The notes beneath the pieces were generated by a model, which ran no database searches, had not been told where the DNA came from, and worked only from the letters and a program-made list of their open reading frames with translations. Shown one piece after another: positions 1 to 7,090 of a stretch of 64,000 nucleotides of DNA. The stretch covers positions 1 through 64,000 of the forward strand of contig JAUCDD010000012.1 in NCBI GenBank assembly GCA_034675505.1, given 5' to 3'. The position numbers and the translations under genes are program-made. Positions within the stretch are counted from its first letter, which is position 1. Every line of letters starts with the position of its first letter. The DNA comes from Melaminivora sp034675505 (GTDB lineage Bacteria; Pseudomonadota; Gammaproteobacteria; Burkholderiales; Burkholderiaceae_C).

Positions 1-142
1 GGCGGGGTTGAGGCGCAAGGCGCCTCCCTGCCCGCCTGGGAGCGCCACGCACTCCGCCCGCGCGCCCGCGCGGCGCGGTGCGTGTTGCGATCACAGGCGC
101 AAAAATCCAACGCGAACACGTAAAAGTACATAACACGCTTCA
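1..142. other. Intergenic or 3' end of an unseen upstream gene
   Basis: No supported gene is visible before the yaeQ start. The segment is very GC-rich with short inverted repeats of GGCGC type, then becomes AT-richer just upstream of position 143. A promoter for yaeQ may lie in this AT-richer part, but I see no convincing -35/-10 pair. Confidence 0.4.
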
Positions 143-708
143 ATGGCTCTCAAGTCCACCATCTTCAAGGCGCAGCTGCAGATCGCCGACATCGACCACG
201 GCTACTACGCCGACCATGGCCTGACCCTGGCGGCGCCACCCCCAGCGAGACCGATGAGCGCATGATGGTGCGCCTGGCCGCGCTGGCGCTGCAGGCGCAC
301 GAACTGCAGGATACCTGCGGCGGCGACGGCCAGCTGGCCTTCGGCGCCGGCCTGTCGGACCCGGAAGACCCGGACGTCTCGCTGACCGATTTCACCGGCA
401 GGAAGCGCCTGTGGATCGAAGTCGGCCAGCCCGAGGACAAGCCGCTGACCAAACGGCCTGCTCCAGGTCGGGATGCGGTGGTGGTCTATGCCTTCCACCA
501 CGCGGCCGAAGTCTGGTGGAAGGGCATCGCCAGCAAGCTCTCGCGCCTGGAGCGGCTGCAGGTCTGGCGCACCCCGGCCGGCGCCGCCCAGGAGCTGGCG
601 CAGCTGGCCGAGCGCAGCATGCAGCTGCAGGCCACGGTGCAGGACGGCGCCCTCACGCTCAGCAGCACGCAGGGCAGCGTGGTGGTGGAACCGCTGCGCT
701 GGAAGTGA
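143..708 (+). CDS. yaeQ: YaeQ family protein, reading frame interrupted by indels
   Basis: The product begins MALKSTIFKAQLQIADIDHG and matches the YaeQ family, a small (about 180 aa) protein of poorly defined role whose fold resembles PD-(D/E)XK nucleases. The first frame reads through DHGLTLA. At 229-247 two extra bases shift the frame, and the expected RHPSETDERMMVRL continues in another frame (from about 250) to the stop at 706-708. A second local disturbance lies at 449-477: the conserved KACSRSD-like segment appears only in an alternate frame, while the flanking sequence stays in frame. The total length of 566 nt is consistent with net +2. The rest, including the VVVYAFHHAAEVWW segment, is well conserved. 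Sequencing error in G/C runs is more likely than true decay, but a pseudogene cannot be excluded. Confidence 0.8.
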
Positions 709-771
709 TTTTGGGTAAAAAGCGCTTCTTGCCGGCGCCAATCAACGATAGTTTGCTATAAATAATGCAGC
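709..771. repeat. Interspersed AT-rich/GCCGGC-core element, copy a
   Basis: The spacer between the convergent yaeQ and DUF2007 genes contains an ATTTTGGG-like end, a GCCGGCGCC core at about 731-739, and a GATAGTTTGCTAT end. The same layout of AT-rich TAGC(T) arm, GCCGGC core and opposite AT-rich arm recurs at seven other places in the window. It is degenerate and was recognised by eye. Confidence 0.5.
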
Positions 772-772
772 G

Positions 773-1084
773 CTAAGGCAGGCGCGGCATCAAGGCCCCG
801 CAGTTCCAGCACTGCTCGAAGCCGCCCTCCACGCGCTCGCCGCAGCCCGGGCAGAACCACTGGCGCTGGGGCAGGCGCTCCAGCTCGTGCAGCAGCGCCC
901 GGGCGCGCCCGGCATGCTCGGGGTGGTGTAGCCAGACTTCCGGCAGGCACTCGCCCGGCGGTAGGTGCCCGGCCGCCGCGCCCAGGTGCTGGCGCTGCAC
1001 GCTGGCGGGCATGCCGGCCTCGCACAGCAGGTCGCGCCAGAGCGTGGCGATGGCGATGTTGGGGGCCTGGGTCAAGCGCTGCAT
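773..1084 (-). CDS. DUF2007 domain-containing small protein with zinc ribbon
   Basis: The 103-aa product starts MQRLTQAPNIAIATLWRDLL. Its N-terminal half has the pattern of the DUF2007 'putative signal transducing' domain (PF09413), including a region suggesting it senses or binds a partner through a short beta-alpha fold. Its C-terminus is a compact zinc ribbon with two CxxC pairs (CPGC and CWNC) at about residues 78-97. Longer upstream starts exist in the same frame, but conserved sequence begins only at this ATG (1082-1084). No enzymatic function is known for the family. The neighbours (yaeQ convergent, DUF3717/DUF1289 gene upstream in the same direction) give no clear functional hint. Confidence 0.75.
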   Translation of the reverse strand: MQRLTQAPNIAIATLWRDLLCEAGMPASVQRQHLGAAAGHLPPGECLPEVWLHHPEHAGRARALLHELERLPQRQWFCPGCGERVEGGFEQCWNCGALMPRLP

Positions 1085-1128
1085 GGTTGCCGGCCACCAT
1101 AGCCGGGCCGCGCCGGGCAGGCAAGCCG

Positions 1129-1578
1129 TCAGCGCTGCGGGCCCTCGGCCGCGCGCTCGGCATAGCGCGTGAAGCGCAGCGCCGTGCCGCGCTGGGTGAT
1201 GCGCTGCCAGACCGCGCGCTTGTGCACGGGGCTCATGGCCAGCCAGTCCTGCACCTCCTGGAAGCTGCGCCCGCAGCCCTTGCACCACCCGTCGCCCTGG
1301 CTGGTCGAGCAAATGGCGATGCAGGGCGTGTCCGGCGTGCTGTCGTACCAGGCCAGCCAGGCGGCCATGGCGGCGGCGGGCATGTCCGCCTCGGGCAACT
1401 GGCGCTGCCCGCCGTGCACCAGGCGCGCGTACACCGCGGCCAGCGCCGCGACCTCGGGCGCCAGGCGCACCCCGTCGGGCGAGGGCCTGCGCGCGCGCCA
1501 GAAGTTGATCGCGGCCTCAAGGTCGGCGATATGGAGGGCGTGGCTGGCGGCGGGCTCGGGTGGCACGCCGGCGATCAT
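1129..1578 (-). CDS. DUF3717/DUF1289 two-domain protein
   Basis: The 149-aa product has two recognisable small domains. The N-terminal part (about residues 15-60) contains LHIADLEAAINFWRARRPSP-like sequence typical of DUF3717. The C-terminal part (about 88-135) contains the cysteine pattern of DUF1289, with CIAIC followed by WCKGCGRS. DUF1289 proteins are presumed metal binders of unknown function. I chose the ATG at 1576-1578 because homology begins shortly after it, and upstream extensions would run into the divergent TerC riboswitch leader. The gene lies 44 bp upstream of the DUF2007 gene and could be cotranscribed with it. Nothing indicates horizontal origin. Confidence 0.72.
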   Translation of the reverse strand: MIAGVPPEPAASHALHIADLEAAINFWRARRPSPDGVRLAPEVAALAAVYARLVHGGQRQLPEADMPAAAMAAWLAWYDSTPDTPCIAICSTSQGDGWCKGCGRSFQEVQDWLAMSPVHKRAVWQRITQRGTALRFTRYAERAAEGPQR

Positions 1579-1621
1579 AGGCGCGGCGCAGCCGCGGCCC
1601 ACTTGTGTTCCAATAGCCGAC

Positions 1622-1771
1622 TTCAAAGGGGAGTAGCTCCCCGCCGGCAGCCAGCGCCCCGCGCACCAGGCCACCCCGGCGGATGGCAGGTCGTCAAGAC
1701 GAAGCCCACCGGCTTCCGGCCTGCCAGGCATGGTGATCCACGGATCGCCTGCGCTGGGCAAGACCTTTGAG
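1622..1771 (+). promoter_or_regulatory. yybP-ykoY (manganese) riboswitch
   Basis: The leader carries the hallmark conserved blocks of the yybP-ykoY class in the right order: AAAGGGGAGTAGCT at 1625-1638, GTCGTCAAGACGA near 1690-1702, and GCAAGACCTTTG at about 1758-1769. In characterised members the first and last blocks form the docked loops that bind Mn2+. The element ends about 120 nt before the TerC start, and a ggcagc/gctgcc hairpin at 1778-1794 may belong to the expression platform. No U-tract follows it, so control of translation or RNA stability is more likely than intrinsic termination. Confidence 0.88.
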
Positions 1772-1893
1772 CGCCTGGGCAGCCTTGTGCTGCCGTGGCC
1801 GGCTCAAAGTGTCCGCTCCTGCCTTGCAGGCAAGGCGCCTGCCGTCCACGTGCCCAGGCATTGCAACAACCGTGCAACTGGAGGCACTCGCCC

Positions 1894-2655
1894 ATGGACC
1901 TGGACTTTCTCACCCATACGCCGTTCTGGATCGCCCTCGGCCAGATCATCATCATCGACATCCTGCTGGGTGGCGACAACGCGGTGGTCATCGCGCTGGC
2001 CTGCCGCAAGCTGCCGCCGGCGCAGCGCACCAAGGGCATCATCTGGGGCACCATAGGCGCCATCGTGCTGCGCGTGGTGCTGATCGTGTTCGCCATGCAG
2101 CTGCTGAACCTGCCGGCGCTGAAGGTCATCGGTGCGCTGCTGCTGGTGTGGATCGGCGTCAAGCTGATCGCCCCGGAAGAGGAAGAGGAGCACGGCAACA
2201 TCCAGGGCAGCGACAAGCTGCTGGCCGCCATCAGGACCGTCATCGTCGCCGACCTGGTGATGAGCGTGGACAACGTGATCGCCATCGCCGGCGCCGCCCA
2301 GGGGTCGGGCGAGCACCAGACGCTGCTGGTGGTGCTGGGGCTGCTGATCTCGGTGCCCATCATCGTCTGGGGCTCGCAGCTGGTCATCCGGCTGATGGAG
2401 CGCTTCCCCTCCGTCATCGTCGCCGGCGGCATGCTGCTGGGCTGGATCGCCGGCGGCATGCTGGCCACCGACCCGCTGTTCGTGAACCACAGCGAGTGGC
2501 TGTGGGCGCCCAAGTGGGGCACGTCGGACGGCCAGGGCCACGCCGAGCTGCCCACCGCGGTGTACTGGGCCGCGCACCTGGCAGGCGCGCTGCTCGTGCT
2601 GGCGCTGGGCAAGTGGGTGGCCGCGCGCCGCGCCCGCGCCGGCGCTGCGGGCTGA
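1894..2655 (+). CDS. TerC family integral membrane protein, probable Mn2+ exporter
   Basis: The 253-aa hydrophobic protein belongs to the TerC/YkoY/YjbE family. Family hallmarks are two acidic transmembrane motifs: GGDNAVVIAL (residues 26-35) and SVDNVIAIAG (around residues 125-134). An acidic EEEEEH loop lies between transmembrane segments. A GGAGG at 1881-1885 precedes the ATG at the right spacing. TerC proteins such as E. coli Alx and Bacillus MeeF/MeeY export manganese, partly to load secreted enzymes. Here the inference is strengthened by the Mn2+-class riboswitch directly upstream: high Mn2+ should raise expression of the exporter. The tellurite annotation of the family name is historical. 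The gene appears to be monocistronic or loosely linked to the next membrane protein gene. Confidence 0.9.
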   Translation: MDLDFLTHTPFWIALGQIIIIDILLGGDNAVVIALACRKLPPAQRTKGIIWGTIGAIVLRVVLIVFAMQLLNLPALKVIGALLLVWIGVKLIAPEEEEEHGNIQGSDKLLAAIRTVIVADLVMSVDNVIAIAGAAQGSGEHQTLLVVLGLLISVPIIVWGSQLVIRLMERFPSVIVAGGMLLGWIAGGMLATDPLFVNHSEWLWAPKWGTSDGQGHAELPTAVYWAAHLAGALLVLALGKWVAARRARAGAAG

Positions 2656-2710
2656 GCCGGGCAGCGGCCGGCGGCGCCATCGCCGGCCGGCCGCTGCTAT
2701 GCTGGCCGGC

Positions 2711-3067
2711 ATGCGAATGCTCATCAAATGGATACTGAGCGCCGTGGCGCTCCTGTGCGTGGCCTACCTGTACAGCGGCGTGCAGGTGCACAGCTTCGGC
2801 GCCGCCATGGGTGCGGCCTTCGTGATCGGGCTGCTGAACGTGGTGCTGCGGCCCATCCTAGTCATCCTGACGCTGCCGGTGACCGTGCTGACGCTGGGCC
2901 TGTTCCTGTTCGTCATCAACGCGCTCATGTTCTGGGCCGCCTCCGGCTTGCTGGGCGACGGCTTCCAGGTGCGCGGCTTTGGCGCCGCGCTGTTGGGCTC
3001 GCTGCTGTACTCGGTGCTGGGGCTGGTGATCGAGTCAGCGCTCGGCGGCCTGTTCGCGAAGAAGTGA
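2711..3067 (+). CDS. Phage holin family IV-like small membrane protein
   Basis: The product of about 118 aa has four hydrophobic segments (roughly residues 3-20, 26-48, 53-76 and 92-112) and resembles PF04020 ('phage holin family', Mycobacterium phage D29-like), which is widespread in bacterial chromosomes outside prophages. The conserved signature NVVLRPILVILTLPV-like sequence precedes the third segment. Nothing phage-like surrounds it, so a lytic role is not implied and the true function is unknown. Starts at 2699, 2711 and 2717 are all possible; 2711 is a compromise. Its 3' end overlaps the convergent M48 protease gene by 33 bp. Confidence 0.75.
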   Translation: MRMLIKWILSAVALLCVAYLYSGVQVHSFGAAMGAAFVIGLLNVVLRPILVILTLPVTVLTLGLFLFVINALMFWAASGLLGDGFQVRGFGAALLGSLLYSVLGLVIESALGGLFAKK

Positions 3068-4588
3068 TTCCACGGCGCGCAGCCGCGTGTCGATGATCGA
3101 AGCCTCGACGTAGTCGGCGGCGGCGCCGCTCTTGCGGGCCAGGTCCTGGCCCGCCTTGAAGCGGTCCACGGCGGCCGCCAGGTCCTGGCGCGCCACCTGG
3201 CCCTCGGCCTCGGCGCGGATGGCGCGCAGGCCCTGGCCCTGTCCGCGCCAGACCTGCGCCAGCAGCTGCCATGCCGCCGCGTCGCGCGGGTGCGTGGCCA
3301 GCCAGGTCTGCAGCGGCCCGGCCATGGCGGCGGCGCCGCCGCCATCCAGCAGGGCCTGGGTACGCAGCAGCAGTTCGGGCCGGGCGCCGGCGCCGGCCGT
3401 GCCGAGCTGCGCCAGCGCCGCCGCCGGCTTGCCGGCGGCCAGTTCCAGCTCCGCGCCCAGCAGCCGGGCCTGGCGCGCGCCGGCCGCGTTGCCCTGCACG
3501 GCCTGCTGCAGGCCGGCCAGCGCCTGGCGCGCCGCGGGCCAGTCGGACAGCTGCACGGCGCTCAGCGCGGCCGCATACCAGGCAGAGGCGCGCTCGCGCT
3601 GGCCGCGCGCGGCAAAGCCGGCGTCCTGCGGCTCGGCCAGCCACTGGCGCCAGATGTCCACGCCCGGGCGCATCAGCACGCGCGCGCGTGCGGCCATCAG
3701 CGCGTGCTCCAGCGGGGCCGGGCCCACGCGCGGCGCATCGTGGGCGACGCGGCTTTGCATGTCGGCGATGCGCTGCGTGGTCAGGGGGTGGCTTCTCAGG
3801 TAGGGCCAGCTGCCGTTGTCATTGATGCGGTTGGCCTGCTGCAGCTTGTCGAACATGGCCACGAAGCCCTGCGGCGCGAAGCCGGCCGGCTGCATCAGGC
3901 CGTAGCCGACGCGGTCGGCCTCGCGCTCCATGTCGCGCGAGAAGTTGAGCTGGTTTTGCACCGCCAGCGCCTGGCCGCCGACCATCAGGGCCTGCGCGGC
4001 ATTGGGGCTCTTGGCGGCGGCCAGCGCGCCCAGGATCAGCGCGCCGACCATCAGCGGCGTCTGGCGCCCCTGCTGGGCGATCAGGCGCGAGATGTGGCGC
4101 TGCGTGACGTGGCTGAGCTCGTGCGCCAGCACCGAGGCCAGCTCGTCCGGCGTGGCCACCACGCCAATCAGCCCCAGGTGCAGGCCGAAATAGCCGCCGG
4201 GCAGCGCGAAGGCGTTCACCGAGCGGTCGCGCCCGAGCAATATCTCCCAGGCAAAGCGCTCGTCGATGTCGGGCGCCACCTCGCCGCGTGCGCGTGCCGC
4301 CGCCAGCAGCGGCTGGAAGATGCCCTGCACGTACTCGCCCAGCACCGCGTCGTCGATGTAGTCCGGGTCCCGGTAGAGCTCGCGGATGATGCGGTCGCCC
4401 AGCTTGCGCTCGGCCGCAGCGGTCAGATCCAGGCCATCGCCCAGCGTGGGCAGGCTGGGCTGGGCGTGCGCGGGCGCGTTCACGCCCGGGCCGGCCGCGA
4501 GGGTGGCCGATATTGCTATCAATAATGCAGCTAAAGGCCGGCGTCCCGCGCCGGCAAGAGGCTGTTTTGGCTTGAAAAGATGGTGCAC
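3035..4588 (-). CDS. Periplasmic M48 metalloprotease with C-terminal helical repeats (BepA-like)
   Basis: The 517-aa protein starts at a GTG (4586-4588) preceded by AAAGGAG at good spacing; no ATG lies near. An N-terminal signal peptide (about residues 1-42) ends in the likely cleavage site AHA. The M48 zinc site is HELSH at residues 156-160, and the third ligand lies in the EREAD motif near residue 221. The C-terminal half (about 290-510) is alanine-rich with TPR-like helical repeats. This architecture matches BepA/YfgC, which promotes assembly or degradation of outer-membrane proteins such as LptD at the BAM complex, and that role is inferred here. The signal peptide is encoded largely by an interspersed repeat copy. 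The gene diverges from moaC and overlaps the convergent holin-like gene at its end. Confidence 0.88.
   Translation of the reverse strand: MHHLFKPKQPLAGAGRRPLAALLIAISATLAAGPGVNAPAHAQPSLPTLGDGLDLTAAAERKLGDRIIRELYRDPDYIDDAVLGEYVQGIFQPLLAAARARGEVAPDIDERFAWEILLGRDRSVNAFALPGGYFGLHLGLIGVVATPDELASVLAHELSHVTQRHISRLIAQQGRQTPLMVGALILGALAAAKSPNAAQALMVGGQALAVQNQLNFSRDMEREADRVGYGLMQPAGFAPQGFVAMFDKLQQANRINDNGSWPYLRSHPLTTQRIADMQSRVAHDAPRVGPAPLEHALMAARARVLMRPGVDIWRQWLAEPQDAGFAARGQRERASAWYAAALSAVQLSDWPAARQALAGLQQAVQGNAAGARQARLLGAELELAAGKPAAALAQLGTAGAGARPELLLRTQALLDGGGAAAMAGPLQTWLATHPRDAAAWQLLAQVWRGQGQGLRAIRAEAEGQVARQDLAAAVDRFKAGQDLARKSGAAADYVEASIIDTRLRAVESLLREQAAER
4510..4580. repeat. Interspersed AT-rich/GCCGGC-core element, copy b, inside the M48 signal-peptide region
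   Basis: Read on the plus strand it has ATTGCTATCAATAATGCAGCT, a GCCGGCG...CGCCGG inverted pair (about 4537-4555), and a TTTTGGCTTGAAAAG end. On the minus strand it encodes most of the signal peptide of the M48 protease from residue 4 onward. Its base composition is clearly AT-richer than the surroundings. Confidence 0.55.
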
Positions 4589-4708
4589 CTGGCTCCTTTG
4601 GCGGCCCCGCCGCCCGGGGGTGGTCGTCGCCGTATGATGCCCCGGCCGGGCCAAGGTTTCAGCGCCGCGCCCGGCCCTGCGCTTCCGCCTGCCTCCAGCC
4701 CTTGCCCC

Positions 4709-5230
4709 ATGACCCAGCCTTGCGCCCCCTCTTCGAGCCCGCTCACCCACTTCGACGCCCAGGGCCAGGCCCACATGGTGGACGTGGGCGGCAAGCCCGC
4801 CACCCGGCGCACGGCGGTGGCCTGCGGCCGCATCGCCATGCAGGCCTCGACCCTGGCGCTGATCGAGTCGGGGACGGCGAAGAAGGGCGACGTGCTGGGC
4901 GTGGCGCGCATCGCCGCCATCATGGCGGCCAAGAAGACCAGCGAGCTGATCCCGCTGTGCCACCCGCTGGCCCTGACGCGGGTGGCGGTTGAGTTCGAGC
5001 TGCTGCCCGAGGCCCCGGCGGTGCAGTGCACGGCCACGGTGCAGACCGTCGGCCCCACCGGCGTCGAAATGGAGGCCCTGACGGCCGTGCAGGTGGCCCT
5101 GCTGACCATCTACGACATGTGCAAGGCGGCCGACAAGGGCATGGTGATGGAAGGCGTGCGCGTGCTGGAAAAGCACGGCGGCAAGTCGGGCAGCTTCGTG
5201 GCCCGCCCGGATGGGCCGGCTGCGGCCTGA
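4709..5230 (+). CDS. moaC: Cyclic pyranopterin monophosphate synthase
   Basis: The 173-aa product is MoaC, which with MoaA converts GTP to cyclic pyranopterin monophosphate in molybdenum cofactor synthesis. Visible family motifs are KKTSELIPLCHPL, the VGPTGVEMEALTAV stretch, the YDMCKAADK segment with the catalytic Asp/Lys region, and a C-terminal GGKSG. Length matches the family (about 160 aa), with a short non-conserved N-terminal tail before LTHFD. No other mo- genes are in the window, so the pathway is dispersed. It diverges from the M48 protease across a 120-bp intergenic region. The ATG at 4709 is the last start before conserved sequence. Confidence 0.95.
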   Translation: MTQPCAPSSSPLTHFDAQGQAHMVDVGGKPATRRTAVACGRIAMQASTLALIESGTAKKGDVLGVARIAAIMAAKKTSELIPLCHPLALTRVAVEFELLPEAPAVQCTATVQTVGPTGVEMEALTAVQVALLTIYDMCKAADKGMVMEGVRVLEKHGGKSGSFVARPDGPAAA

Positions 5231-5328
5231 ACAGGCGGCGCCGGGGCGGAAGGCGAGCGGTAGATGCCCGCCATGCCTTGCAGCGCAGGCCGGGACACGA
5301 AGGGATGCGGTATGAAAAAGCAGGGATC

Positions 5329-5406
5329 TGGCCTGCCCGGGAGGGACTCGAACCCCCGACCTATTGCTTAGAAGGCAATTGCTCTATCCGGTTGAGCTAC
5401 GGGCAG
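5329..5406 (-). tRNA. tRNA-Arg (anticodon TCT), one nucleotide longer than usual
   Basis: On the minus strand the acceptor CTGCCCG (5400-5406) pairs with CGGGCAG (5333-5339). The D arm is GCTC/GAGC. The anticodon loop CTTCTAA reads TCT. The T arm is GGGGG-TTCGAGT-CCCTC, the discriminator is G and CCA is encoded (5329-5331). The count is 78 nt, with one unpaired extra C at 5340 between the T stem and the acceptor strand. Without it the gene would be a normal 77-nt tRNA. The extra base lies in a C/G run and may be a sequencing error. Confidence 0.88.
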
Positions 5407-5432
5407 TGATGGCGCTGGCGCTGGGCGCTGCC

Positions 5433-6923
5433 ATGGGCAGGGCGGCCATCATACTGTCCTGGCTGGCCCGCGCCGGCCGGCTGCGGCGGCGCGCCCTGGG
5501 GGCCGGCGGCGCGGGCCTGCTGCTGGCGTGCGCGGCGGGCGCCTGCGGCGCGGCCGAGGCCGCGGCCCACGCGCTGCCGCCGGCGGTGGCGGCAGCGCTG
5601 GCGCGCGCCCAGGTACCGCCCGAGGCGCTGGCCGCCGTGGTGGCCGAGGTGGACGCCCGGCGGCCCGCCCGCCTGGCCCTGCAGCCCGACCTGGCGGTGA
5701 ACCCGGCCTCGGTCATGAAGCTGGTGACCAGCTACGCGGCGCTGGACATCCTGGGGCCGGCCTTCACCTGGACGACCCCGGTCTACCTGGACGCGCAGCC
5801 GCAGGGCGGCAGCCTGCGCGGCAACGTCTACATCCAGGGCCGGGGCGACCCCAAGCTGGTCGTGGAGCGGCTGTGGCTACTCATGCGCCGCCTGCGCGCC
5901 CAGGGCGTGAGCGTGATCGTTGGCGACATCGTGCTCGACCGCAGCGCCTTCGCCGCCGAGCCGCACGACGCCGCGCAGTTCGACGGCGAGCCCTGGCGCC
6001 CCTACAACGCAGCGCCGGATGCGCTGCTGGTGAACTACAAGGCGCTCACGCTGGCCTTCGTGCCCGACCTGGCCGCCGGCGTTGCCCGCGTGAGCCACGA
6101 GCCGCCGCTGGCGCAGTTCGAGCTGCCGGCCAGCGTGCCGCTGGCGCCTGCCGGCAGCGCCTGCGGCGACTGGCGCGCTGGCCTGCGCGCCCAGCTGGCC
6201 GATGCGGCGCGGCTGGCGCTGCAGGGCAGCTACCCGGCCAGCTGCGGCGAGCGCCAGTGGTCGGTGGCGCCGGCCGACCCGCAGGGGTTTGCCGCCCGCG
6301 CCATCGAGGGCATGTGGCGCGAGCTGGGCGGCAAGCTCACCGGGCAGGTGCGGGACGGGCGGGTGCCGCCCGGGCTGGCGCCGGCCTTCAGCCTGGACTC
6401 GCCGCCGCTGGCCGAGGTGGTGCGCGACATCAACAAGTACAGCAACAACGTGATGACCCAGCAGCTGTTCCTGACCCTGGCGCTGCAGGACGGCGGCCCG
6501 GCCAGCATGCAGGGCGCGCGCGCGCTCGTCGCGCGCTGGTGGCGCGAGCGCCTGGGCCTGCAGGCCGCGCTGGTGGTGGACAACGGCGCCGGCCTCAGCC
6601 GCGACGCGCGCCTCACCGCCGCGGCGCTGGCGCGCATGCTCCAGCACGCCTGGGCGTCGCCGGTGATGCCCGAGCTGATGGCCTCGCTGCCGATTGCCGG
6701 GGTCGATGGCACGCTGCGCCGGCGCGCCAGCCAGGCTGCGGGCGCCGCGCATCTCAAGACCGGCTCGCTGCGCGACGTGGCCGCCGTGGCCGGCTACGTG
6801 CTGGGGGCCAGCGGCCGCCGCCATGTGCTGGTGGCGGTCATCAACCATCCCAACGCTGCGGCCGCGCGGCCGGCCCTGGACGCGCTGGTGGACTGGGCCC
6901 GCGCCGACCAGCCCGCGCGTTGA
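5433..6923 (+). CDS. dacB: D-alanyl-D-alanine carboxypeptidase/endopeptidase, PBP4 type
   Basis: The product (about 496 aa) is a class C, low-molecular-weight penicillin-binding protein (peptidase S13) that trims or cuts peptidoglycan cross-links in the periplasm. The three catalytic motifs are present: SVMK (Ser93), SNN (from residue 337) and KTG (from residue 442). A hydrophobic N-terminal region with an arginine cluster and a C-A-A-G-A stretch acts as signal sequence. The long insertion domain between SxxK and SxN is typical of PBP4. In-frame ATGs at 5364 and 5409 also exist, but the first lies inside the opposite-strand tRNA; 5433 is preferred and uncertain. No operon partner is evident. 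Confidence 0.9.
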   Translation: MGRAAIILSWLARAGRLRRRALGAGGAGLLLACAAGACGAAEAAAHALPPAVAAALARAQVPPEALAAVVAEVDARRPARLALQPDLAVNPASVMKLVTSYAALDILGPAFTWTTPVYLDAQPQGGSLRGNVYIQGRGDPKLVVERLWLLMRRLRAQGVSVIVGDIVLDRSAFAAEPHDAAQFDGEPWRPYNAAPDALLVNYKALTLAFVPDLAAGVARVSHEPPLAQFELPASVPLAPAGSACGDWRAGLRAQLADAARLALQGSYPASCGERQWSVAPADPQGFAARAIEGMWRELGGKLTGQVRDGRVPPGLAPAFSLDSPPLAEVVRDINKYSNNVMTQQLFLTLALQDGGPASMQGARALVARWWRERLGLQAALVVDNGAGLSRDARLTAAALARMLQHAWASPVMPELMASLPIAGVDGTLRRRASQAAGAAHLKTGSLRDVAAVAGYVLGASGRRHVLVAVINHPNAAAARPALDALVDWARADQPAR

Positions 6924-7052
6924 GCGGCAGCGGCCGCGCCGGGCTTTGCAGGAGCGGCAGATCGGTTCATAGTCGGCACCGGCCCGCCGGCCGGGTGGCC
7001 CCGGCCAATTTTTCGCTCGCTGGCCGCGGGCGCGGCCGTTACGGTGTTAAAA

Positions 7053-7064
7053 ACGAACGTTCGT
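7053..7064. promoter_or_regulatory. Perfect 12-bp palindrome, possible operator
   Basis: ACGAACGTTCGT is a perfect inverted repeat lying 27 bp upstream of the GDSL esterase start in a locally AT-rich patch. Position and symmetry suggest a binding site for a dimeric repressor (TetR-like sites often look like this). No regulator gene is adjacent, so the identity of the binder is unknown. Confidence 0.4.
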
Positions 7065-7090
7065 ACTATTTCAATTCCAAGGAGTCTTCG

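Noticed and set aside
2711..3067. Prophage remnant suggested by the holin-family gene
   Set aside because: No other phage gene is present, GC matches the core, and this family is common in bacterial chromosomes.
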